Source: Ooceraea biroi (lineage: Eukaryota > Arthropoda > Insecta > Hymenoptera > Formicidae). Taken from it: 64,000 bases of DNA. Location: NCBI RefSeq assembly GCF_003672135.1, contig NC_039506.1, positions 19,128,497 through 19,192,496 of the forward strand, written 5' to 3'. Made by a program: the position numbers and the translations under genes. Shown here piece after piece: positions 48,801-59,300 of the stretch. How positions within the stretch are numbered: the first letter of the stretch is position 1; the number at the start of each line of letters is the position of its first letter. The notes below the pieces were generated by a model, which did not search any database, was not told the origin of the DNA, and was given only the letters and a program-made list of their open reading frames with translations.

Positions 48801-51800
48801 GGTTGAACATTTGCATTTCGTTGATCGCCAGGCAAAAAAAGAAGAGTCTTTTGTCTCGGATTGTTACTGGGGATGAAAAGTGCATCTATTTTGATAATCC
48901 GAAACGCAGAAAATCATGGGTGGATCCAGGCGAACCATCAACATCCACTTCGAGACGCAATATTGACGGTTCAAAAGTAATGCTCTGTATTTGGTGGGAT
49001 AGTGTACTATGAGCTGTTAAATCCGCATGAGACTGTCACGGCTGATCGTTATCGACACCAATTGTACAAGTTGAAGCAAGCATTGGACGAAAAACGACCA
49101 CCAATTGCGAGTAAACGACGGAAAGTGATTCTTCTGCGTGACAACGCTCGACCTGACGTTGCGTTATCAGTGAAAGAAACACTATTAGAGCTTGAATGGC
49201 AAGTCTTCTCCGGACATTGCTCCATGCGATTATTATTTGTTCCGGTGGATGCAACACGCTTTAGAGGATACACACTTTGATAATTTGGAAGAAGTGCGAA
49301 AATTCGTCGACGAATGGATCAACTGAAAAGAAGAGTGATTTTATCGTGGTGGAATCCATCTCTTGCCAGAAAGATGGGAAAAAGTTCTAGAAAACGAAGG
49401 AAAATATTTTGATTAAGGTATTCATTCATTATCATATTTAAATACATGCGTTTTTGAGCAAAAAAACCCTCAAAACTAAATCACACCCCTAATAAATAGA
49501 ATAAATAAGGGAATAAATATATATTCTATCACGTACCTGCAACATGACAGGCTCCAAGCTTATCAACTTGCCCTCCACGCGCTGATACATGAGTCCACAT
49601 TGCAGCAGCAAGATCTTGGGATGCGCGATCATGGCGTTCATCCCGCGGTGCGCGATATTCTTGCTGCAGACCACACCGGATACGATTGCACAATCGTCCC
49701 TGCTACCGCCGGGACACTTTTTGAATTGCACGTACTGTCGAATGTCCAAATTCTCGGCGTCGTGATTTAAATCCGGCCTAACGTGATCGACTATCTGATG
49801 CACGATAGACAGTATCGTGGTCGACCACGTTTGCGACAAGCCCTCCTTACTGAGGAGTTGTTTGATGAGCGAGTCTTCGTGCGCCTTGTATGCGGATCTG
49901 CGACAAAAACAAATATCACTTGCTTTCCTCCATCGCATTATTATCATTTACTTTTATTTATTATTTTATTTTTTATTTATTTTATTTATTATTATTTTAT
50001 TATTTATTATTTAATGTTTTTTATTATGTTTTATTATTTAAATTAACATTATATGTAATTTGACTGAATAAATATAATATACTAAAATAATATATAATCA
50101 ATAATCAATGTTTTTATTACTATTACTGTGTATAAACAGTGCAGTGACTCACGTTAGACCCTCGTACGCGCTTAGCTCTCCGAAGGCCGTCCTCAAGTTT
50201 GTCGCACGATGCCAGCCGTTCTTCTCCTTGAACTCGTGTACCTGAAGCGTGTCGTTCAACAGGTCGTCGCATATCTTGAGATTACAATCGTGCGGTTTCA
50301 GATTGATCTCTTTCTGTTCAATTATCCCGTCGCTGCTGTCGACAGAGATCGCCGTTAGGTCTTCCGAAGTCGGTCTCTTCAGCGTGACGGTGGACGCCTC
50401 CAGGTTTAGATCCAAGTAAAAGCTCGAGCTGGACGACGGTAAGCGACCGAAAGTCTGTGACTGCGAACTCGTCGGCTTCGTCTCACTCTCGGAATCTGTA
50501 ACGTTAGTTCATGAAACGCTGCTTACGTTCCTTCAAGATTTCAATTTGTCACGTTTGTTACCCGTAGTCGAGTCGTGCTGAGGAATGGTCTTCACCCACG
50601 CCGGCTCTTGCGCGTCGCACGTCGCTCGCTTGTCCGTAAGTAGGTCCATACTTTGCAAGGAAGATAGCTGCACTGGTCTAAACACGGTGACCGAGTCGCT
50701 GAACACGTTATCGGCAACTACCGATTCGACGAAGCCCGCTTCTAGCAGCGCCTGCCCTATCGCGGTTGCTTGCACGCTGAAAGACAAACAAAAGTCGAGA
50801 TAATAAAAATTACAGCGTAATTAAAGCAGGAACAGACACATGCTGCTATGAATGAACCATTGTGGGATACATACCGGGTGGCTGCCTTATTTTGGGCTAT
50901 CATCCAGTTTACTAATTCGTTCGCCAGGAAACAGTTGTGATAGCTCTTCAAGCGGATCCGATGAGTTTGTAAAGTAATGGCTTGACTAGATCGGAACAGC
51001 TCCTCGTAGATCATCCTCAAGGAGGCAGAATTTTGCAGCACAAGGGATCGCTCGTGCGACGTCAGATAACTGTTGCCCGATCTGTAACAGATGAGACAAA
51101 AATAACAATGATGAACGTGTAACGTATCTACACGGATAAGCAGCAGATAATTCATACGTATCAATTTACCTTCCAGTTGCGTAATTCTCCTCCATGTATC
51201 CCACGCTAGGTTTCCGACTTATCGACATTTCGTCGCCCATCGATTCGTTGGTGTGTTTTCGCGTCAACAGCGGCGAATCGTTTCCATACTTCACCTGAAG
51301 ATCCTCCTGCAGTGCTTTCAGATCTGCCGTTAGATCACTCCTCATGTCCGACGATTGCAGGTAGGAGAGGACTACTTTACAACAATATGTACAAACTCGG
51401 AGATCTCCTGTAAGTGCGATACGTAGGTATTCTTCAATACGAATGAAATGATTTAGGTGATATTATTTGATATAAATGATATAAATATATAAGTGATGTA
51501 CGTAAATATCATAAATAAACGATATATAAAATATATATGTATGCTATATATTTTTATTATACAATATTATTATATATTATATTTATTATATGTTATTTTT
51601 AACTTTATATATATATATATATATATATCATGTAAAAGGTGAATGTATGTTAGAAATACTTTTATTTTCATACCAGTACACCCCATAATTTTCCCTGGTA
51701 TCTGATCGGAACAACATTTCGAGCAGAAAATTTGCCCGCACACGCGACAGTGATGTCTTCTCCGGAACGTCGTGAATCTCTCGCCACACTCGTAACATTG

Positions 51801-52847
51801 TTTACTCACACTGTCCGGCATCCAGTAATTCCTCAATTGAGAATCTTTGTACGACCGTAGGTTCTGCAAAATATAAGAGTAACGTATGATGTAAGAAAAT
51901 CTTCACAAAATATAGCAAGAAATAAATATATATATTTCACAATATCTTGTACAAGTATGATTCATATATTTATTCTATTCTATAGCAAGATGATAGAAAA
52001 ACGTTTTAGTTTTTGTAAAGAAATCTTATACACGCTCTCCGCATTTATTCAGAAAGGGAGAATATAAATAGATATAAGCATCTGTATCTAATCTCGTAGA
52101 GAAAAAGATCATAATAATATATAATAATAATAAACAAATTTGGATCTTTTAACGATTAAGGGTGATCACACACCCTTTCCATAATAAACCATAGGAGCAA
52201 TCGAATATCGAGAACGCGATTGGTCGAAACCCTACTGTCACTTCTTATAGAAAGTGTGTGGTGTGATCACCCTAACGGTAGAACATTGGCCCTTACATTA
52301 CTCTTCAACGCCACGATGTTGCTGATACGTTTCAGAACGTTGGGCAAACTGCGACCTTCGCTGCTGTCCAACGGAAAATTCATCATGCTGGTACTATCAT
52401 CGTCTGGAGTCTGTTCCATGCTCTCTGATTGCTTCCAAGATTCTGAATCCGATGAGCTACGCTCGTCATTGTTGGAAGATACTGTAGAATCATTAATACT
52501 GGGCGAATCTGAACAAAGAGATCATAATGTGTTGCAATTGTCACATTTTAGAATGGATGCATGATTATATGTGCATCGAGACCACGTGCAGCATTTAATT
52601 ATAACAAAATAGCACTGTCAGAATCTGATAATTAATATATCAACGATGTGGATAAATTAGACAATGTTGATAATCATAAAGAATATAACAACATAACGCA
52701 ACTAGAAATAACTGACTCTGCCGGATACGCACTTCTGGTGAAGTTGAAGAACTTTGAGAAGAGCGATGCTACGCCAGGTTGGCTCTCCTCGGGGCTCAAC
52801 GGAGCGAACTCCGTGAGTTTCGACGGTGAGTTCATGTTCTTGTTCAT
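42849..52847 (-). CDS. PIKfyve: 1-phosphatidylinositol 3-phosphate 5-kinase (PIKfyve/Fab1)
   Basis: Fourteen coding exons on the minus strand: 52847-52733, 52508-52297, 51863-51674, 51407-51170, 51081-50875, 50776-50562, 50495-50153, 49897-49537, 48125-47855, 47755-45064, 44868-44318, 44024-43692, 43618-43457, 43063-42849. The phases give 2034 aa without a stop (human about 2100). The enzyme makes PtdIns(3,5)P2 from PtdIns3P on endosomes, with Vac14 and Fig4. Domains: FYVE finger at about 120-190 (WMPDS, RRHHCRVCG, paired Cys); DEP at about 260-350; TCP1/chaperonin-like domain at about 515-780; conserved Cys-rich region in the 2.7-kb exon; kinase at about 1740-2030 with RGGKSGSAF, DDRFVIKEM (Lys1805), VMDYSLLVG (1942-1950) and IIDYIRTFTWDKK. 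The end LPVPDRWSGLGKSVEIPS matches the family. The start is the first ATG of the frame (MNKNMNSPSK); a second ATG lies four codons on. A mariner copy sits in the intron between exons 8 and 9. The N-terminal exon is the least certain part. Confidence 0.95.
48246..49492 (+). mobile_element. mariner-like element, copy 2 (1247 bp), inside a PIKfyve intron
   Basis: TTAGGAGTGTGATTTAGTTT and AAACTAAATCACACCCCTAA form the ends, flanked by TA. It fills most of the 1.4-kb intron 48126-49536 and reads antisense to PIKfyve. It leaves about 120 bp to the acceptor side and 44 bp to the donor side, so splicing signals are untouched. Confidence 0.95.
48417..49416 (+). pseudogene. mariner transposase, copy 2: start intact, several frameshifts
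   Basis: ATG at 48417 opens MERPKQRFRHALLLFFNQKK. A one-base deletion near 48766 (GGGTCGAC against GGGTTCGAC in copy 1) shifts the frame before HELSESAIANR. The later lesions (WWDSV|YYELL, the loss before SPDIAPCDYYLF, and the paired TGA codons) are the same as in copy 1. DD34D residues are in TGDEK, RDNARP and APCDYY. Confidence 0.92.
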
Positions 52848-53250
52848 TTTCACTGGTACTACCTTCTCGCAGATTTTAAGGCAAACAGTGACTCGAGTAC
52901 CGAAGGACGCTCTTCTTCTCAATCCTACTGATTATTATTATTATAGATAACTCTCGGCTGTAATTATACGCCAGCTTTAGTCCAAAATATGACGACGATT
53001 ATCGTTGCTTTCTTCTTCTGAATTAAAGTGGTTTAATTATAAAAGTTCTCAAAAAAGTAACAACGCTCATGCAACTCACAAAATTCACAACCGCACGCCC
53101 ACTCGCATATTGCTGCGTTCCGCTCGCTGCTGCTCGCTCTCGGTGGCCCAAGTGGCCTCCTACTGGCACTACTGGCAGATGATCATATATATAGTGGACG
53201 CGGCGCATGCGCACTAGTCAAGCTTCGGCCATACGAATACCATGAATACC
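52848..53250 (-). promoter_or_regulatory. PIKfyve 5' UTR and promoter region
   Basis: The sequence becomes GC-rich at 53090-53215 and ends in GGCGCATGCGCACT. The GCGCATGCGC at 53203-53212 matches the palindromic NRF-1 (insect Ewg) site found in many housekeeping promoters. A TATATATA stretch lies 15 bp away at about 53186-53193 but is part of a simple run. The transcription start was not determined. Confidence 0.45.
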
Positions 53251-53800
53251 GCCCTTTAACAGGTGATCAGCTGCAATCAGCTGTATTTTCATCCTGGTTT
53301 ATCAAAAAGATTAGCCGAAAACTCTGGCAGGAAAGCTTTAGAGCATTTTGCTCACAGTTAAGGAAAGACACTAATCCTATTATTAGGCGCGCAAATGAAT
53401 TTGGTGCGCTTTTCGAAGAGAAAACTGGACTTTTCGAAAACACAAACATTGTGTTAATTTTTTAATAGAGTTTTAGCATGGACATTCGGGGGGCAAAGGT
53501 CATCGAACGAGATTCGACCATCTGTCCAGTAATCATTATTACATGCATTTCCCGTCTTATTTGTATGATTTCATCGAGAAGCAAATTTTTTAATTATATT
53601 GTTTAGTTTGTTTGTTTCGGATTCTGACTGTTAAATCCGTTTAGATATATTGCTTTTACGTTTTAATATTTATTCATTGGAATATAAGAATAATAGCAAT
53701 TACGTTATTACCTTTTTGTTCTTTTCGGTTGTTAAATTACGCGCGCATTTAGTGGATTGTTGATCACTTTTGTTCATGCTAGTTCCTTATCTTAGCTCTA
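53251..53800. other. Intergenic; no gene seen
   Basis: AT-rich flank between the PIKfyve promoter and the foldback element. A 60-codon frame at 53267-53449 shows no domain. Confidence 0.45.
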
Positions 53801-53958
53801 GGATGCGGTCATTGACATAGGAATATATGGACGGAGCCTTTTACGAGGGGAAGCTGAGATTAGCGGTAAGGGGAGAGCACTGGAACTTCGTGTAACTTCG
53901 GCTGTTCGGGTATGTCGGTTCGCCAGTGATATATATATATATATATATATTATGTACG

Positions 53959-54065
53959 ATGAGTTATTGTATTGTGTCGGAATGTAGCAATTGCATTAAT
54001 GCAAAAAGGAAAAATTGGCAATAACGTATGAAAGAAAATAATGATCCGAAAATTTCTTTTCATCT
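53959..54065 (+). pseudogene. THAP-type zinc-finger first exon, left arm, one stop
   Basis: ATG at 53959 opens MSYCIVSECSNCINAKRKNWQ, then TAA, then RMKENNDPKISFHL to a splice donor CATCT|GTAAGT. The C-x4-C start and the SFHL ending of the first exon follow the THAP pattern (C2CH finger, FxFP motif). The His and last Cys would be on a missing second exon. Confidence 0.55.
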
Positions 54066-54185
54066 GTAAGTAAAATACATACAATTGTAGGTTATACACA
54101 ATGCCGGTAAAACGTTTCAAATATTGTTATGTGTTTATTATTATTTAAATTTATTATTATTGTGTTAAGAAAGAATTTTGGCTTG

Positions 54186-54388
54186 ATTATACACCTAGAC
54201 CGAGTAATGGTGGCACCGAAAGACAATTTTATTTAATTATTATATTTTTAACGTAATTTAGGTGTAACATTGTCACCTACTGAAGAGGACCACATCCCGT
54301 ATGGTCGAAACATCGTTCTAATAAAGAGAATTATAGCCAGTTGTGTCGAATATTAATCGTACTCGTTTACTGAAATTATCTACTGGCA
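54186..54388 (+). mobile_element. 203-bp insertion inside the foldback, flanked by 24-bp direct repeats
   Basis: A 24-nt sequence, GTGTTAAGAAAGAA(T/G)TTGG followed by CTTG, flanks the segment at 54162-54185 and 54389-54412 with one mismatch. The insert interrupts the left side of the spacer palindrome. It contains a hammerhead-like core. Its family is unknown; a Penelope-like element or retrozyme fragment is possible. Confidence 0.5.
54256..54317 (+). ncRNA. Candidate decayed hammerhead ribozyme core
   Basis: TAGGTG (54259-54264) pairs perfectly with CACCTA (54274-54279) as stem I. Directly after it comes CTGAAGA (CUGANGA core, 54280-54286), then GACC/GGTC as stem II (54288-54291, 54303-54306), then GAAA (54307-54310). 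ATT at 54256-54258 is an allowed NUH cleavage triplet. Stem III is poor: 54249-54253 and 54314-54317 form AACG/CGTT only after three mismatches. The core order is convincing; activity is unlikely as written. Confidence 0.35.
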
Positions 54389-54671
54389 GTGTTAAGAAAG
54401 AATGTTGGCTTGTTTATTATTATATTCATATGAACAATTGTTCGATAACAGTTTTTCATTTATAGTTTTTATTAATTCATATATTTAATAATAAATATAT
54501 ATATAGTCAATCGTATATATTATTATTAAATATATGAATTATAATAACAATTATAAATGAAAAACTGTTATCGAACAATTATTCATATGAATATAATAAT
54601 AAACACATAACAATATCTGAAACGTTTTACCGGCATTGTGTATAACCTACAATTGTATGTATTTTACTTAC

Positions 54672-54771
54672 AGATGAAAATTTTCGGATCATTTTCTTTC
54701 ATAAGTTGTTTCCAATTTTTCCTTTTTGCATTAATGCAATTGCTACATTCCGACACAACACAATAACTCAC
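54672..54771 (-). pseudogene. THAP-type zinc-finger first exon, right arm, start codon lost
   Basis: It is the mirror copy of the left-arm exon. The ATG reads GTG, followed by SYCVVSECSNCINAKRKNWK, QLMKENDPKI and the same splice donor. No internal stop is present here, so the two arms carry different lesions. About ten differences separate the arms. Confidence 0.55.
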
Positions 54772-54955
54772 CGTACATGTAATTTCAGTATCACAACTTT
54801 ACAAAACTTTATCGAGTATCATTCGGGCGATGTCGAGAACAGCCGAACTCGCCCGATTTGCCAGCAGCCTCTCCTTACCGCAAATCTCAGAACCCCCCTT
54901 GCCTAAGTTCGTAGCATAGGCTCCGTCCATATATTCCTATGTCAATGGATGCGGT

Positions 54956-56392
54956 TCACTACAAATGCTTCAGAACACTTTCTATCCTTTCCTATCTTCT
55001 TTCAAATAAAAAGGAGGAAATGTTTTGAAACATTTGAATCATCAACTGAACTACAGCTATATGCTCTGTAGTATATTATAATATAAATGTTATTAATTTA
55101 ATTTAAGTAATATTTTATATCGGCAGTGTCAAATAAGTTTCTGGAAATTGTTATGCTTCAATAAAACAATTCAGAAAAGTCCAAAACAAATGCAGAAAAA
55201 TGACGCAGTAGTACAACTCAGCGGCGAGTCAGAATAGGTTCGATGTAACTTTATATTTGTTTTTACGTTCGCGTTTATTTCAGTTCGAATAAGAACAGCG
55301 GAGGAACATCGCTATTAAAGCTGTAATATATCTATCTTTTTTAATGCATGATTTATGTAATCACTACTTTTCTTTATAATCTCGCTCTCGAAGTTAAACA
55401 TTCTAGTAAGCTAAGACTGATGTAAATAAGACTGGTAAGGACGTTCTACACACGATTATATGAAAACAAAATGCTGCGTTCTTGAAATTTAATTTATAAG
55501 GAAAACATGTATTTAGTCTTGAATTAAAAGTCGTCGGCATCGCAACGAAGTTGCAGAGTAACCTCAAACAAGCGGTTTCTTCAGCAGCGGCTGAATGCAA
55601 TTCAAACGTGCCTCGACTAATCGAATATGGTATATAATTATAATTTAATATTTAAGATACATAATACTCTTTACTATGATACAGAATATTATAAACACAA
55701 TTTCGACAATACATCGATATTAATAACTTCTTCAACTAAAATCGCAATAACATAATAAATATATATATACACACGCGGAGTGTGCGCGCCGTGTGTCGTG
55801 TGCATGAGGGATTTATTACTTTACAATACACTTGCTATTAATCAACTAATTATCAATTGAATTTCGCAGGCCAAGAGAATCTCCAATTAACAGAAAAATA
55901 TTTTCTCCAGACGAACAAGAAAATTACAATTGAGCTGACCTAGAACCTCTAATCATTATATATAAATATCAGAAGCGTAAGTATTAATAAAGAATTGTTT
56001 TCTTTAGCAGGGGGATAATCTCCCCGCGCTCTTGCGTCATTATCATACGCGCATGCCGCTAATTATTCGTGTATGTTCGCCCAGTTCGGCGCTCGCTGCG
56101 AGGCTACGCCACTTAGCACTCTGCCGCACGACGACGCCGAGTGCACCAATCGTCGCAGCTGCGCAGGTGTATCGCACCGGCGGCTCGGCACCTTCTTATC
56201 AACATCTCCGAGGAGAGGAGAACCAGTCACGCCACGGGGAAGGCTTGGCCTCGGCTCGCTTCTTCCTCTCTTCGTGGCTTCTCCGTTTCTTTTCCCCGTC
56301 GCCAAGGACCGCGTCCACAGACGAGTCCCCCGCGCTCCTGATCGCCGACACCTCGCATCCTCCGCAGGGCGAACGTTGGACAGGACGATGCG
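54956..56392. other. Intergenic; promoter side of the SAXO-like gene
   Basis: The first kilobase is AT-rich with no gene seen. From about 56040 it turns GC- and CpG-rich up to the predicted start at 56393, fitting a promoter and 5' UTR. Overlapping 155-codon frames there are compositional. Confidence 0.45.
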
Positions 56393-59300
56393 ATGGGCGA
56401 GGGCAAAAGCGACCGTCCCGGCAAAAGGTAACGTTTCGCGCGGCTTCCCGCCCGCCCGATCGAAGCACGCATGCTGCCCGCTGTTTAAATACAGACTGAT
56501 CCGCTTACCGCGAATTGCTACTGCAGTTGCGGCTATGTAGGCGAGATGTAGTGGTGTGCAAGCAGCATGTATTTTGCGGCGAAATGAGCTTCTGTTTAAT
56601 AATCTGATTGATCATTTTTATTATTGTAGAAAATTCGATTTAATTTTTAAGAAGTTTTGTATCTATTTTTTATGTGTGTGAAATAAGATTTATTATTGGG
56701 TTGACTGGAAAGCTTTGTATTAAATCTTAATATAAAGTTTCGCGTTTAAAATTTGCTAAAAAAATATATTTCTATTAAGATTATATGTTCCTTTTTTTAT
56801 ATGTATGTTTTATTATATGTTGTTTTTTTAATGTATGTTTTATTACGATTATATGTGCATATAATCTTAATTAAAAAACTGATAAAATTTTAGATTTTAT
56901 TAGGATATTAAGTATTTAAATACATATTTCAGGCCACCGCATGCATTCTATGTGCACTACCGCAATCAGGCGCTGTTGCCCTCAATGATCTCCGCTATTT
57001 AATATCGAAAGTCGTTTATCAGTATTAGCGCAAGCTTAATTTCCCGTCCGGGCGCGCGATACTTTCAATAATCCCCCTAATTTGATAAGTGGCGAGCACT
57101 TCGCGCGGCCGTGGGTGTGCTTTTAAGTAAATGATCATCACCCATTTTAATCCCATTTACCGATCGCTAGTCACGCCTACACAATGATGCGACGATTCGA
57201 GACGCTTCGATATCGCTCGCCGCACCAGTTTCCCAAATTACTCTAGGACGCTTAATTAAGCACGAAGCGGAATCTTCTCATCCGAAAAATTCAAGGCCTG
57301 ATAACAACAGTAAAGAACAAGCAGCAAACAAGAGCGTGAGCAATGAGATATCGCTCACCGAAATGTGTTTCGCTTGTTCAACATTTCATTAAAAAGTCAA
57401 ATTAAGTCAAATCGCGCTCGCGTCTCTGACCACCACGCTGCCCGCTGCGAGCGGGGGCACGGGCGATGTGAAACGAGATGGGGCGCGACTTTTGATGGCC
57501 ACGGCCTGGATTCCTTCCACCAAGAAAGCTCGCGTGCAGCCAACGGCGGCGGCTCTATAAAATGCGTTCAGACTGAATCACGCACTCAGACCGTAGAACA
57601 ACTGACCGGCGGAGCGGGCCGACGGTGCGTAAGAAGCACGTGGCTCGGACATTAATTTATCCGCGCGCACAGATTTGTCGTGCCGCGCGGAGCGAGAGGG
57701 GGTAGGTTTGGCGCGAGGGTGATATAGGGCTCGGTTAAAATCGGGGCCATTGGGTCGAGCGAAAGCTCGGTATTGCGAATCGGTCAGGAACAGATTACAG
57801 ACGTGGGGACGTCTGTAATCTGGAAAAGGAATGACGAGTCGAACGCGGACGAATTGACCGAGAAAAAAAAAAAGAAAGAGAGGAATATATGTAATTGGTG
57901 CGAAGAGAATCGGGTTGATTTCTCGAGTTATCGCGGTTCGAGTTGATAAAATGGAAGTTTGAAGAGAGATTGATAGAAAAAAAATTGGCAGCGGTGGGAT
58001 TCGAACCCACGCCTCCGAAGAGACTGGTGCCTTAAACCAGCGCCTTAGACCGCTCGGCCACGCTACCTTGTGCTAACTGACCCTCCTCACTCTCACATGC
58101 AGGGCCATTCTGATAATTATGGGGTCGCCGTGGCCTCGATATAACACTTTTATCACCTAAATATAGGCAGGTATATAATTTGTTAAGTATGAAGGGCATT
58201 TCTGGAGAAACACTTTCACTAGAGTTAGAAAATAAGATGATCTGTGATGCGTTTCTTTAAACCGGCGAGAAATGTTGGCATTTTTTATGTAAACGCAGTT
58301 CTTCAACAGAAGAGTTTAGTCTCTTAATTCAATGAAGTATGATTAATTATGGAATATAGTAATTATTTCAATCTCATGTAATTCGGGTTTATTTCAACTA
58401 AATTTAATCTAGATCAAATGTAGCTTATAGTTTTCAATTATGAAAATTAAGTTTTTATCAAGATACAGTTCTGATACAGTTAAAATGTTAGCTTGTCGCT
58501 TAAATGGATCATCTAAACAAATATTCATTAATCTTATTTCTCCTTATTTTTATTTTTCTTTAGTTTCGTTTTGCCAAATCAGTTGAAATTTACGTTATTG
58601 TTTCTGTTACTGTTTTCACCTTATTGTTTCCGTATAATGTTTTAGGATTTCCTTTCTAGGATTTCGATCGCCGACAGATCGATGGAAGACACAATTTTCT
58701 TTTTTTTCCGGAAACATCTTAGGGGGATGTCACGCTCGCTTTGTACAATAGATAATTCGCAAGGGCTGACGTGCGCACGAACCATTAGTCCAGGATGAGA
58801 TTTATTTTTCAACCTCCGCGTTCCCGCAGATCGATTCGTCGCGTCTGGAAAAGCCGTTGTAACGGCACGTACGATACCTTCGTACCATTCTCTTCCTGTT
58901 CCTCGTTCTACCTGCGCCTCCTCACCACTCTAGCCGACCCACCCTCTCATTACATCCCTTATTCGCAACCCCTGTTTCCCATCATCTTCAGTGAGCTCGA
59001 GTCGTTCATCCACTTCGCGTCGGGAATTACTCCACCTATTCTGAAACTTTCAGCGAAGCTGATAGTTCGAGTCAGTAAAGTTTATTATAAAAAATTAAAA
59101 AAGAACTTTTCAAATACTTTTTTTAGAGAAGGGAATATCACAACTAACTGCTGAACAAAATAGAATAACTGACTTCTGAACGAAATAGCAGCTACAAATA
59201 AACTGAAACAGTATCAATAAATTTAAATTAAACTTAATAATTAAACAGTATCAATAAATAAAAAAAAGTTAAACAATTACTACAATTAAATAAAATTAAT

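Larger units (their letters stand above)
53810..54946. mobile_element. Foldback element of the P-element type with THAP-coding arms (1.1 kb)
   Basis: The ends ATTGACATAGGAATATATGG and CCATATATTCCTATGTCAAT are perfect inverted repeats, and the arms remain similar for about 350 bp. A 9-bp direct repeat GGATGCGGT flanks the element (53801-53809 and 54947-54955), meaning an 8- or 9-bp target duplication. Both arms encode the beginning of a THAP-like zinc finger. The spacer holds a second palindrome (about 54413-54600) and a separate insertion. P elements make 8-bp duplications and encode THAP proteins, so this superfamily is the best inference; a MuDR-type 9-bp duplication is the alternative. Confidence 0.75.

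Noticed and set aside
54280..54318. Type I hammerhead arrangement with GTT at 54315-54317 as cleavage site
   Set aside because: The sequence after the triplet does not pair with that before CTGAAGA, so stem I fails. The arrangement with the local hairpin as stem I is better supported.
391..54955. CRISPR array or bacterial insertion
   Set aside because: No regularly spaced repeats with unique spacers, no bacterial operon structure; all repeats are eukaryotic transposons or simple-sequence arrays.
56032..56540. Overlapping 155-codon plus-strand frames upstream of the SAXO-like gene
   Set aside because: CpG-rich composition keeps several frames open at once. Neither shows a domain, and the phase-matched short exon at 56393 fits better.
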